64,000 nucleotides of DNA from the NCBI GenBank assembly GCA_965202895.1, contig OZ241901.1:2046001-2110000 (forward strand), read 5' to 3'. The stretch is from JAJDXW01 sp965202895 (GTDB taxonomy: Bacteria > Pseudomonadota > Gammaproteobacteria > HK1). Below are positions 8,770-17,604 of this stretch, one piece after another. Made by a program: the position numbers and the translations under genes. The notes under the pieces are model-generated. The model saw nothing but the letters and a program-made list of their open reading frames with translations, had not been told where the DNA came from and ran no database searches. How positions within the stretch are numbered: position 1 is the stretch's first letter; the number at the start of each line of letters is the position of its first letter.

Positions 8770-9660
8770 TCAGGTGAGGAGGCGGCGCTCCGCCTCCCGG
8801 TACTTCTCCGCGGTCTTCAGGATGACTTCGGCCGGAAGGGAGGGTGCGGGCGGGCGCTTGTCCCAGCCGAGGGTATCGAGAAAGTCCCGGACGAACTGCT
8901 TGTCGAAGCTCGGCGGGCTCGTCCCCGCGGCGTACTCGTCGGCGGGCCAGAACCGGGAGGAATCCGGGGTCAGCACCTCGTCGATGAGGACGATCCCGCC
9001 ATCGTCGTCCACCGCGAACTCGAACTTGGTGTCCGCGATGATGATCCCGCGTGCGCGTGCGTACTTCGCCGCGAAGCGGTAGAGGTCGAGGGAGGCGGCC
9101 CGGACCCGATGGGCCGCTTCCGGGCCGACGAGACCGCACGCGGCCGCGAAGTCGATGTTCTCGTCGTGCTCTCCGGGCTGCGCCTTGGTGGAGGGGGTGA
9201 ACAGGGGTTCGGGCAGCCGACCGGCCTCGCGGAGGCCGTCCGGCAGCGTGATTCCGGAGACCGACCCCGTCGCCTGGTACTCCCGCCACCCGGACCCGAT
9301 GAGGTAGCCGCGGACGATCGCCTCGATGGGGAGGGGCCGGAGCCGGCGCACCACCATCGCGCGCCCCCGGGCCTCGGCGAGGTCCGCGGGATCGGAGAGC
9401 ACCGCTTCGAGCGGCGGCGCCCCGGCCCGGTGGTTGCGCGAGAGCTCCGCCGTGCGGCGGAACCAGAACTCGGAGATCCCGGTGAGCACCGCGCCCTTGC
9501 CCGGGATCGGGTCGGGAAGGACCACGTCGAAGGCGGACAGCCGATCGGTGGCGACGATGAGGAGCCAGTCGTCGTCTACCGCATAGAGGTCGCGGACCTT
9601 GCCCCGGCCGATGAGATCGAGGCCGGCCAGGGCGCTCTCGTGCAGCGGGGCGGCGCTCAA
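8770..9660 (-). CDS. purC: SAICAR synthetase (phosphoribosylaminoimidazole-succinocarboxamide synthase)
   Basis: PurC joins aspartate to CAIR in purine synthesis. The sequence is of the roughly 300-residue type: RGKVRDLYAVDDDWLLIVATDRLSAFD near the N-terminus, the block DPIPGKGAVLTGIS, then VRGYLIGSGWREYQATG and DTKFEFAVDDDG. The TTG at 9660 is preferred as start because GGGAG lies ten bases upstream and the protein then begins MSAAPLHES, as in relatives. An in-frame ATG at 9732 would add about 24 atypical residues and has no ribosome-binding site. It converges with the housekeeping operon. Confidence 0.92.
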   Translation of the reverse strand: MSAAPLHESALAGLDLIGRGKVRDLYAVDDDWLLIVATDRLSAFDVVLPDPIPGKGAVLTGISEFWFRRTAELSRNHRAGAPPLEAVLSDPADLAEARGRAMVVRRLRPLPIEAIVRGYLIGSGWREYQATGSVSGITLPDGLREAGRLPEPLFTPSTKAQPGEHDENIDFAAACGLVGPEAAHRVRAASLDLYRFAAKYARARGIIIADTKFEFAVDDDGGIVLIDEVLTPDSSRFWPADEYAAGTSPPSFDKQFVRDFLDTLGWDKRPPAPSLPAEVILKTAEKYREAERRLLT

Positions 9661-10061
9661 GGTCCGTCGTCTCCCGTTCCGGTGATGAGGGGATCGGCCG
9701 AAGCCCGAGCGCTTGGCCGAAGGCGCCTCCATGCTATGCCATCGGCCGCCCCGGCGGAACCGTCCGGGCGTCCGCAGATCTCGTGTGCAACGGCGGCTCG
9801 CCGCGTGAGCAGGAGTGCTCGCATCCCGCCGGGCTGGACACAGGACGCCGGCCTCTTCCCGGTTCGCCCGGAACCGGGAGGCTGGGAGTCGCGGCAAGGG
9901 GGAGTTTGCGGACATGCAGCAGGCGTGGCGCGCAGCGCCGACTTCCCGGAGCCTCAGGCCCATGGCCCCCGGCGGAAGCTTGGCCCCGCGCCGCTGAATG
10001 CGTGGGATGGCCGGGGGGACCTCCTCTTCCGAGCCGCACGGCAGTTGGCGCCATCGCCGTT
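9661..10061. other. Intergenic stretch with no recognisable gene
   Basis: About 400 bases separate purC from the DUF262 gene. Both strands contain open stretches, but none has a protein-like composition. No repeat matching the other families was noticed. The region's right edge marks a clear drop in GC content. Confidence 0.5.
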
Positions 10062-12071
10062 TCAGGCCGAGGTCGCACTCTCACCAAGAATTTCGAGTTC
10101 AACGTAGGAGCAGAAAGATTCCGCCGCCGTAAAGCAACGATACCCGGCCTCATTGGCGGTCGCCAGCACTTCGGAGGGTTCGTTCAGTAGAACCGCCACC
10201 GGAGCGCTCAAGCCAACTTGAAGCCCGTCCGGCCATGCCAGATCAAGCACCGTGTGCCGGACGCCAGCGGTTTCGTTGAACAGCTCGTGGCTGATCCGGC
10301 CGCGCGGCAACCCTTGCTTCTCCACCCAGGCGTTAATGGCTTCGATCTTCTCTTCTTCCGATGCGGTGGCAACGCCGCCAATCGGCGATGAAGTCGAGAC
10401 GGACGGGGCAGCCGGCCCAGCCGGCACGGAATCGAGCGCAGTTTCGGCCTGCCAGATGTCCGGGTCTCCATGCAGAAGCTCCTCGAACCGGCGGTTGGCT
10501 TCCGCAGCCAGCAGCTCTCGGCGCGCTTTCAGAAAGTCGGGATAGTTCTCGATCTTCCACAAGTCGCGGTTCTCGGGAATCCACTGGGAGGCGAGCGCTC
10601 CCGGATGGCTATCCTCAACCCTCGGAAAGTACTCCTCGGGCAACTGGGCGCCGATGCGAAGGTTGCATTCCTTCGTCAGAAAACAGATATTGGCCAATGC
10701 GTTGATTTCCGGGCGATTGTACACGGGTCCCATCCCATCGCGTTGTTCGTATTCGCGAAGCTTTGCCTTGGGGAAGATGTGATGTAGTTCGAGCCTGCTA
10801 TTCCTGCCAAGCATGTGCTGGTGCAGCAGGAGCCCGCTGCACCAGTCCCGAGCTTTGCCCATGCGGGTCAGTGTGTAAAGCACCGGGTAGAAGCGAGCGC
10901 CTACGCCCCAAGCATCCAAGTGCACCGGCGCTATCCTAAGGCTGTCTCTCCACTGCCGAAACTCGTCGAGGAGTGCGTCAAGACTGTCCTCGGAGTCCTC
11001 GAGTACGGCGAGGTCCCGGTCGAGAAAGGTCTCCGTTGAGCCGGAGAAACGGCCCCACATGCCCGCCTGGACGAACCAGTACAGCAGTCTGTCACGCTCT
11101 CTCTCACTCAGGCTTCCGCGTTTCCGGTCCAAGTAGCGCACCATGATCGGCAGGGCGTTTTTCCCGAAGAGGACCCGGTCGTGGTCCAGGCCGAGCCGGC
11201 CTGCGATCATGTTCAGGCAGGTATCCAGGTGAGTGGTGGCGCGGCTCAATCCCTCCCGGATGTCGTCGGCGCTCTTGTCGTGCAGAAAGCTGAACTTCGC
11301 TTCGCCGGTAAGAATCGTGTTCATCGAACGCAGCAACCAATCAACGGTGAAGCCATATCCGGCCCTCTTCCATTCTTCGAGCTTCGCCTTCATCGTATCG
11401 CGTGCATCGGGCCATTCGGCGCATATCTTTGCGAGCGCCAGATCCCCTTTGGAGAGCTTCGTCCCGCCGCTGTTTACACGGTTGAATATGTCGACGACTA
11501 CGTCGAGCGTCTTGTCGGCTCCGGTCACCTCTTCGATGTGCAGATCGATTTCGGTAATTCCGAGCAACTTTGTCAACCGTCCGAAATAAACGCCGACTCT
11601 CCCGGCATATTCGGAACTCTCGGTGAATTGGGTGCCGAGCGTACCGAGCCCTGAATGACCCTCCTGCATGATCCGGGTAACATCCACCCACAACAGATCG
11701 TCCCTCATCTTCACCGGTTGATAGAACTCGAAGACTTCCTCCTCCAGATGAAACCGAAGTCCACTGAAATTCCGTTCATTTCCATCGAAGAACTTCGGTG
11801 GCCGACCCCGTACCACTCCATACAGCGAGGTGATTCGTTGCTGGCCATCCAGAATCAGCTTTACGATTCCCGCGGCCGACTGCCCATCGCCCCGATGCGC
11901 CGCGACCTCCGCTTCGGTTGCCCATACCAGCAATCCGCCCACCGGATGCCCTCGGTAAAGCGAGTGAAAGAGCCCGCGAACCTGTTCGCGATTCCAGACG
12001 TAGCCGCGCTGGAATTCAGGCAATGCCATGAATCCGGAATCGATCTCGTCAAGGATGGTCGATATCCTCAT
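10062..12071 (-). CDS. DUF262/HNH nuclease-like protein (GmrSD-type defence candidate)
   Basis: This 669-residue protein resembles GmrSD-type (type IV) restriction enzymes. An N-terminal DUF262 region contains the DGQQR motif (75-79) and FNRVNSGGTKLSKGDLALA. A DUF1524/HNH-like motif follows from about residue 427 (LELHHIFPKAKL... NALANICFLTKECN). GmrSD uses NTP hydrolysis to cleave modified phage DNA; the same role here is inference. A linker at about 540-570 leads to an extra C-terminal domain (about 571-660, with HTVLDLAWPDGLQVGLS) that I do not recognise. The ATG at 12071 is chosen because a promoter-like TATAAT lies between it and an upstream TTG. GC content is clearly lower than in the neighbours, suggesting transfer. 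Confidence 0.78.
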   Translation of the reverse strand: MRISTILDEIDSGFMALPEFQRGYVWNREQVRGLFHSLYRGHPVGGLLVWATEAEVAAHRGDGQSAAGIVKLILDGQQRITSLYGVVRGRPPKFFDGNERNFSGLRFHLEEEVFEFYQPVKMRDDLLWVDVTRIMQEGHSGLGTLGTQFTESSEYAGRVGVYFGRLTKLLGITEIDLHIEEVTGADKTLDVVVDIFNRVNSGGTKLSKGDLALAKICAEWPDARDTMKAKLEEWKRAGYGFTVDWLLRSMNTILTGEAKFSFLHDKSADDIREGLSRATTHLDTCLNMIAGRLGLDHDRVLFGKNALPIMVRYLDRKRGSLSERERDRLLYWFVQAGMWGRFSGSTETFLDRDLAVLEDSEDSLDALLDEFRQWRDSLRIAPVHLDAWGVGARFYPVLYTLTRMGKARDWCSGLLLHQHMLGRNSRLELHHIFPKAKLREYEQRDGMGPVYNRPEINALANICFLTKECNLRIGAQLPEEYFPRVEDSHPGALASQWIPENRDLWKIENYPDFLKARRELLAAEANRRFEELLHGDPDIWQAETALDSVPAGPAAPSVSTSSPIGGVATASEEEKIEAINAWVEKQGLPRGRISHELFNETAGVRHTVLDLAWPDGLQVGLSAPVAVLLNEPSEVLATANEAGYRCFTAAESFCSYVELEILGESATSA

Positions 12072-12200
12072 GCCATGTCCCCACGCTCTGCGTCCCTTGG
12101 TCGAGGATCCGCCCTTGAGGCGGAGCGATTTTTTCAGTGTATCCCATTGAATGGTGCGAAGCGAGGCCGTGGCCAACAACAGAAAATCCAATTTAAATTA

Positions 12201-12206
12201 ATTATA
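12201..12206 (-). promoter_or_regulatory. Perfect -10 box for the DUF262 gene
   Basis: On the minus strand the sequence reads TATAAT inside an AT-rich island (12184-12213), the most AT-rich stretch noticed in the window. No good -35 box is visible at 16-18 bp. Transcription would start near 12194, leaving about a 120-base leader before the ATG at 12071. Confidence 0.5.
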
Positions 12207-12212
12207 TTGTCC

Positions 12213-12517
12213 TACCTATGAGTCCGCGACCCCTCCGGTGGAGGGCGCATCCCGGGGAGACCGTGTCCTTTCACTCGCGAGGTCTGGCTCGCAGCCAAGG
12301 GGGGAGCGAGATCTCCGCGTCCTGTCGGACGCTTTGCCGGGGCTCGATCCTGCCGTTCGGGCCGGATCCGGGCCTGGAAAAGCGGCTTTCCGTGTGCGAT
12401 GGTCGGGGGCGTCCCGGGAGGGAGCCTTCGCCCTCGCCCCCGCCCCCCCGGCCTTCGGGCGGAGGGCGGGAGGAGGCTTCCCCGCCGGGCGGAAGAGGAC
12501 CAAACCGGGAAAGAGGC
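12213..12517. other. Divergent intergenic region before the TRAP binding-protein gene
   Basis: About 300 GC-rich bases lie between the DUF262 promoter and the dctP-like gene. Short self-complementary stretches occur (for example CCTCCGGTGGAGG near 12231), but no known riboswitch or repeat family was recognised. Confidence 0.4.
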
Positions 12518-13522
12518 ATGAACATGAAGAGAATCATGACGTTCGCCGCGGCGTTGCTGTTCGCCGCAGTCCAGACCGGCTACGCGCAGGAGGTGAAGAT
12601 CAAGTTCGCGTCGGCCAATCCCGACGACAGCTATCACGGCGTGTTCGGCCACGCGTTCAAGAGACATGCCGAAGAGCTCTCCGGGGGGCGGATCCAGGTC
12701 GACGTCTTCCTCGGCGGCCAGCTCGGCTCCGAGCAGGACAACGTGAACCAGGTATCGAGCGGGATCCTGAACATGGCGAGCGCCGCGGTGAACAACGTGA
12801 CCCCGTTCGCGCCGATCGTCGGGTTCTGCAGCCTTCCCTACATGTGGAACAACTTCGAGGAGGCGTGGGCGGTTCTGGACAGCCCCCTCAGGGAGCGTCT
12901 CAACGACACGATGGCGGAGCAGGCCAACATGCGGGCCGTCGCGTGGCTCACCGGCGGGTTCCGGGTGCTCACGAACTCGAAGAAGCCGGTGCGCACCCCC
13001 GCCGATCTCCAGGGGCTGCGGATCCGGGTGCCCAAGAACGAGATCATGATCGCGGCCTACAAGGCGTGGGGCGTCAATCCGGTGCCGATGGCGTGGACGG
13101 AGGTGTTCAACGCGCTGCAGCAGAAGGTCGTGGACGGACAGGACAACCCCTACATCGCCATCCCCTCGGTCCGGTTCGACGAGGTGCAGGATTACATCAC
13201 CAACATCCACTACCTCCTCTGGATCGGGCCGGTGGTGGTGAACGATGCGTGGTACCGGGGGCTCGCCCCGGACATCCGCGAGATCGTGGACGAGGCGGCG
13301 CGGCGGGCGCAGGACGAGGAGCGCGAGTGGGCGATCGTGCGCGAGGGCACCGCCGCGCTCCAGGCGGTCGAGGCCGGTCTCGAGATCACGGTTCCCGCGG
13401 ACGATGAGCGGGAGTGGATCGAGAAGGGCCGCTCGGTGTGGCCGATGTTCTACGACAAGATCGGGGGCAAGGCGTTCGTGGACGAGGTGGTGGCCTTCCT
13501 CGAGGACTTCCGCAGGAAGTAG
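12518..13522 (+). CDS. dctP: TRAP transporter substrate-binding protein (DctP family), system 1
   Basis: This periplasmic solute receptor of a tripartite ATP-independent transporter has 334 residues. A signal peptide (MNMKRIMTFAAALLFAAVQTGYAQ) is followed by a DctP domain with VKIKFASANPDDSYHG and a region with the conserved Arg of DLQGLRIRVPKNE that usually contacts a carboxylate ligand. The start has a strong ribosome-binding site (GGAAAGAGG). Ligand is unknown, most likely an organic acid. Unusually it is transcribed toward its presumed partners dctM and dctQ rather than with them. Confidence 0.9.
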   Translation: MNMKRIMTFAAALLFAAVQTGYAQEVKIKFASANPDDSYHGVFGHAFKRHAEELSGGRIQVDVFLGGQLGSEQDNVNQVSSGILNMASAAVNNVTPFAPIVGFCSLPYMWNNFEEAWAVLDSPLRERLNDTMAEQANMRAVAWLTGGFRVLTNSKKPVRTPADLQGLRIRVPKNEIMIAAYKAWGVNPVPMAWTEVFNALQQKVVDGQDNPYIAIPSVRFDEVQDYITNIHYLLWIGPVVVNDAWYRGLAPDIREIVDEAARRAQDEEREWAIVREGTAALQAVEAGLEITVPADDEREWIEKGRSVWPMFYDKIGGKAFVDEVVAFLEDFRRK

Positions 13523-13561
13523 CCGAGGCCCCGGCCGCGGCGGGTGACGGACGGCCGCCGG

Positions 13562-13591
13562 GACGGGCCGGGCCATGGGGTCCGGCCCGTC
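13562..13591. terminator. Bidirectional terminator candidate between dctP and dctM
   Basis: A perfect 10-bp stem (GACGGGCCGG / CCGGCCCGTC) with a 10-base loop sits between the convergent genes. It overlaps the dctM stop codon. It lacks T-tracts, but its position suits a shared terminator. Confidence 0.45.
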
Positions 13592-14873
13592 ACAGGCCGT
13601 AGCCGAGCAGGTGCGGGAGCCAGAGGCTGATCTTCGGAAAGTAGGCGAGCACCAGGATACAGAGCACGATCGCCGCGATGTGCGGCAGCACGTGCAGGCT
13701 CAGCCGTTCGAGGGATACGTTCGCGAGCTGGCTCGCCACGAACAGGTTCGCGCCGAGCGGCGGGGTCAGGAACGCCACCTCGTTCGTGACCACGAAGAGG
13801 ATGCCGAAGTGGATCGGGTCGATGCCGAGCTGGACCACGACCGGCAGCAGGACCGGGGTGACGATGATGATCGTCGACAGCGTCTCCATGAACATGCCGA
13901 GGATGAAGAACGCGAGGATGATGATGAGCAGGATCGTGAACGGGTCGGTCGAGATGGTCGCGAGGAGCCCCGCGAGCTTCTGAGGCGCCTGGTTCACGGT
14001 GAGGATCTGACCGAACACGGTCGAGGTCGCGACGATGATCATGGCCGTGGAGATGCGGGCGGCCTCGATCAGGGAATCGAAGATCGAGCGAAGGGTCAGC
14101 ATCCGGTTGACGGCGCCGCCGACGAACAGCCCGTAGAGGACGGCGATGACGGACGCCTCCACGGGGGTGAAGACCCCGGCGTAGATCCCGCCCAGGATGA
14201 GGAACGGCGCGGCGAGGGCGAACTTGCCGCGCCAGCAGGCGCGGGCCAGCTCCCGGAAGTCGAAGCGCTCGCCGGTCGCCTCGTAGCCCAGGCGGCGGGC
14301 GACCAGGTAGGCGACCAGGCAGTGGGCGACCCCGATGATCGCGCCCGGCACGATGCCGGCCATGAAGAGACCGACGATCGAGGTCTGGGCGATCACCCCG
14401 TAGATGATCATCGGGTTGCTCGGCGGGATGAGGATCCCGAGGGTGCCGCCGGAGGACGACACCGCCCCCGCGTAGTCCCGGCCGTGGCCGGCCCGGAGCA
14501 TGGCGGGGATCATCACCGACCCCACCGCCGCCACCGTGCCCGGGCCGGAGCCGCTGATCGCGGAGAAGAACATGCAGGCGAGGATGGTGGCGATCCCGAG
14601 CCCGCCCCGCACCCGCCCGGTGAACTGCGAGACGACCGCGATGATCTGGTGGGTGACCCCGCCCCGCTCCATGAGGGAGCCGGCGAGGATGAAGCAGGGG
14701 ATCGCGAGGAGCGGGAACTTGTCCACCCCCTGGTAGAGGGTCTGCCCGAGGATGAGCATCGGCACGTCGGACACGGTGAGCGCGACCACCGTCGCGATGC
14801 CGAGGGCCATGAAGACCGGGACCCCGAGGACGAGGCAGAGCGCGAGGGCGCCGAGCAGGAGGGCGAGGGTCAT
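13590..14873 (-). CDS. dctM: TRAP transporter large permease (DctM family), system 1
   Basis: The large membrane subunit carries sodium-driven substrate translocation. It is 427 residues with about a dozen hydrophobic helices and family motifs such as SGSGPGTVAAVGSVMIPAM, GILIPPSNPMIIYG and GVFTPVEASVIAVLYGL. The ATG overlaps the dctQ stop by four bases, giving a coupled QM pair. It converges on dctP, and no second receptor gene is nearby, so the three genes probably form one transporter despite the split orientation. Confidence 0.93.
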   Translation of the reverse strand: MTLALLLGALALCLVLGVPVFMALGIATVVALTVSDVPMLILGQTLYQGVDKFPLLAIPCFILAGSLMERGGVTHQIIAVVSQFTGRVRGGLGIATILACMFFSAISGSGPGTVAAVGSVMIPAMLRAGHGRDYAGAVSSSGGTLGILIPPSNPMIIYGVIAQTSIVGLFMAGIVPGAIIGVAHCLVAYLVARRLGYEATGERFDFRELARACWRGKFALAAPFLILGGIYAGVFTPVEASVIAVLYGLFVGGAVNRMLTLRSIFDSLIEAARISTAMIIVATSTVFGQILTVNQAPQKLAGLLATISTDPFTILLIIILAFFILGMFMETLSTIIIVTPVLLPVVVQLGIDPIHFGILFVVTNEVAFLTPPLGANLFVASQLANVSLERLSLHVLPHIAAIVLCILVLAYFPKISLWLPHLLGYGL

Positions 14874-15673
14874 GGCGCGTCCTTCCGGCCGGCGCGGCGC
14901 CCGCCGCCCCCCGGGCCGGCTCCGACGGCGGGAGCAGGCCGGCTGGCGGAAGCGGGCGCTCCGTCGGATGCCGACGCGTCGCCGGAAGCGGCTGTTTCGG
15001 CAGGGTCGCCGCTCGGACCGGAGGGGACCATCGGGACGGCGGGTGCGGAAGATGCGTCCGGATCGGCGGGACCGATGCGGTCGCTGGGGTCGGCCTGGCC
15101 GGGGGGGCCGGGCGGATCGGTCGGCCGGGCGGAGGCCGGGTTCGGGGCCGGCCCGCCGCCCGGAGCACCGTCCGGGCCTTCCGGAGCCTGCCCGAGGGTT
15201 CCCCGCCGCCAGTCGCGCCAGTACCCCTCGACGATCCGGAAGCTCATGAGCGCGAACCCGAGCGGCACCACCGCATAGATCACCGCCATGTTCCATTGCA
15301 GGGCGGGCGAGATGTAGCTGAAGCGCAGCAGATGGCCGACCTGGAGGGCGCCCTGCCAGGCGAAGACGAGGTTGATCGAGACCCACAGGAGGTCCGCCAG
15401 AGGGGTTGTCCAGCCGCGGGCGGGGGCGGGCAGGAGCCGTTGAAAGGCGGTCACCCGGATGTGGATCCGCTCCTTCGCCCCGAGCACCGCGCCCATGTAG
15501 ACGAGCCAGATGAACGCGAACCGGCTCAGCTCCTCCGACCAGGTGAGGGAGGCGTTGAGCACGAAGCGGAAGAACACCTGCGCGCCGAGGCAGGACACCA
15601 TCAGCACCATGAGGAAGGCGCAGAAGTACTGTTCGAGGTCCCGGTAGAGACGGCGAAGCGCGAAGGAGATCAT
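14870..15673 (-). CDS. dctQ: TRAP transporter small permease (DctQ family) with low-complexity tail
   Basis: The small four-helix membrane subunit of TRAP system 1 has the conserved region FVLNASLTWSEELSRFAFIW and four hydrophobic segments within the first 165 residues, which is the normal DctQ length. Another 100 residues made almost only of Pro, Ala, Gly, Ser and Asp follow. This tail is not part of the family and is probably disordered in the cytoplasm. A tandem Pro/Glu-like repeat DNA lies just upstream. Confidence 0.88.
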   Translation of the reverse strand: MISFALRRLYRDLEQYFCAFLMVLMVSCLGAQVFFRFVLNASLTWSEELSRFAFIWLVYMGAVLGAKERIHIRVTAFQRLLPAPARGWTTPLADLLWVSINLVFAWQGALQVGHLLRFSYISPALQWNMAVIYAVVPLGFALMSFRIVEGYWRDWRRGTLGQAPEGPDGAPGGGPAPNPASARPTDPPGPPGQADPSDRIGPADPDASSAPAVPMVPSGPSGDPAETAASGDASASDGAPASASRPAPAVGAGPGGGGRRAGRKDAP

Positions 15674-15675
15674 GG

Positions 15676-15755
15676 GCGGGTTCGCTTCGGCTCGGGCTTC
15701 GGTTTCGGATCCGGCTCCGGCTCGGGCCTCGGTTCCGGCTTCGATTCCGGCTTCG
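15676..15755. repeat. Degenerate short tandem repeat (TCGGCTTCGGTTTCGG-type)
   Basis: About 80 bases between the divergent dctQ and metK genes consist of imperfect 6-base units such as GGCTCG, GGCTTC, GGTTTC and GGATCC. All frames through it give repetitive peptides, so it is not evidence of a gene. It probably arose by slippage, and it lies in the promoter region of both genes. Confidence 0.6.
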
Positions 15756-15876
15756 CCGGGAAGGATAGACGAACCGCGAGGCGCGGGACCGGCGGCCCCG
15801 GTACGGCACGAGCGCCGGGAGGAAAGGGCGTAAGATCGCGCCCTTCGACACAGCGGCCCCGCACCCGGAGTCCTCG

Positions 15877-17046
15877 ATGCCCCGCACCCAGATCCTCACC
15901 TCGGAGTCCGTCGCCGAAGGACACCCGGACAAGATGGCCGACCAGATCTCCGATTCGGTGCTCGATGCCGCGCTCGAACAGGATCGGGGAAGCCGGGTCG
16001 CCTGCGAGACCCTGGTCAAGACCGGCATGGTGGTGCTGGCCGGCGAGGTCCGGACGAAGGCGCACATCGAGTACGAGCGGCTGGTGCGCGATCGGGTGCG
16101 CGCGATCGGGTACGACGACCCCCGCTACGGCTTCGACGGCGAGACGTGCGCGGTGCTCGTCGCCCTCGGCCAGCAGTCCGCGGACATCGCGATGGGAGTG
16201 GACGAATCCGGCAACAAGGACCTGGGGGCGGGCGATCAGGGGATGATGTTCGGGTACGCGACGCGCGAGACCGACGCCTTTCTCCCCGCACCGATCACCC
16301 TTGCCCACCGGCTGATGCGCCGCCATGCCGAGGTACGGCGTTCCGGCGCCCTCGACTGGCTCCGCCCGGACGCGAAGAGCCAGGTCACGGTGCGCTACGT
16401 GGACGGCGAGCCGGCCGGCATCGAGGCGGTGGTGCTCTCCGCCCAGCACCGTGAAGACGTCTGCGGGCGCAAGCTCGAGGAGGCGGTGATGGAGGAGATC
16501 ATCCGTCCGGTGCTGCCGGAAGAATGGCTCGACCCTTCCACCCGCTACCACATCAATCCGACCGGGCGTTTCGTGGTGGGCGGGCCGGTGGGAGACTGCG
16601 GGCTGACCGGCCGCAAGATCATCGTCGACACCTACGGCGGCCTCGCCCGCCACGGCGGCGGGGCGTTCTCGGGCAAGGACCCCTCCAAGGTGGACCGCTC
16701 CGCCGCCTATGCCTGCCGGTACGTCGCCAAGAACGTGGTCGCGGCCCGGCTCGCGGACCGCTGCGAGGTGCAGGTCGCCTACGCCATCGGCGTATCGGAG
16801 CCGGTGTCGGTGGACGTCGAGACGTTCGGCACGGCGCACGTGGACGAGGCGCGGCTCGCCGCCCTGGTCCGGGAGCACTTCGACCTGCGGCCGCGCGGCA
16901 TCATCGAGATGCTGGACCTCGCACGGCCGATCTACCGCCCGACCGCCGCCTTCGGCCACTTCGGCCGCGACGAGCCCGACTTCACCTGGGAACGGACGGA
17001 TCGGGCCGCTGCGCTCGCCGACGCGGCGGGTCGGCCGCTCTCCTGA
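15877..17046 (+). CDS. metK: S-adenosylmethionine synthetase
   Basis: MetK makes SAM from methionine and ATP. The 389-residue protein has the N-terminal signature SESVAEGHPDKMADQISD, the GDQGMMFGYA loop and GGGAFSGKDPSKVDRSAAY. Length is normal. It is followed by ahcY, so the SAM cycle genes are adjacent. No SAM riboswitch could be recognised in the 200 bases upstream. Confidence 0.96.
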   Translation: MPRTQILTSESVAEGHPDKMADQISDSVLDAALEQDRGSRVACETLVKTGMVVLAGEVRTKAHIEYERLVRDRVRAIGYDDPRYGFDGETCAVLVALGQQSADIAMGVDESGNKDLGAGDQGMMFGYATRETDAFLPAPITLAHRLMRRHAEVRRSGALDWLRPDAKSQVTVRYVDGEPAGIEAVVLSAQHREDVCGRKLEEAVMEEIIRPVLPEEWLDPSTRYHINPTGRFVVGGPVGDCGLTGRKIIVDTYGGLARHGGGAFSGKDPSKVDRSAAYACRYVAKNVVAARLADRCEVQVAYAIGVSEPVSVDVETFGTAHVDEARLAALVREHFDLRPRGIIEMLDLARPIYRPTAAFGHFGRDEPDFTWERTDRAAALADAAGRPLS

Positions 17047-17604
17047 GCCCTCGCCCCTCGCCCCGTTCCGGCCCCGGCCCCGGCTCCATCCGAACGCGCC
17101 CGGACGGCGGCGGAAGAAGCGCCGCGGCCCCGCGCCCCCGCCGGCGAGGGCCGGCGCGGCTCGCATCCGGGATGCGATAGCTCTCCTCGTCCTGCCCTGC
17201 GCACCAGTCCCCGGCCGGGGTTCGTACCGCTTCATTCGCCCTTCTCGCCTCCGTGGTAGGATGCGCCCGCCGCCGGGGACGCTGGATAAACGCAGTTCCA
17301 GTAGATGGCTGGCCGGCCCTGGCAGCCGGAGGCGTACTGTCCGGGGGTGGCGTTCCGGCCCGGCGGCGCCGCAACCGTCTACCGACCCGCCGACCACCAT
17401 CCGTCGCCGATCACCCAGCCCCCCGCCCCTGCCCGCGAGGGTCGGCGCTCCCGGCATACGTCCGATTCGGCTTTGGCCCTGACCCCGTTCCCGGCCTTGG
17501 CCGTGGAAGTCGTGACCGGCGCCGCCGACCGCCCGGCCGGGCTGCGAGAGCGGCGTGAAGCGCGGGCCGGCGCAGAGCGCGCACCGGCAAGAGGAGAACG
17601 AGAA
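17047..17604. other. metK-ahcY intergenic region, function not recognised
   Basis: Some 558 bases separate metK from ahcY. SAH riboswitches are often found before ahcY in related bacteria, but the conserved core could not be found by eye. Near 17236-17262 a weak promoter-like TAGGAT is present. The last 300 bases are open in the ahcY frame, but their composition is not protein-like. Confidence 0.4.

Noticed and set aside
17047..17604. SAH or SAM riboswitch before ahcY or metK
   Set aside because: The conserved cores could not be matched by eye. A covariance-model search would be needed to decide.
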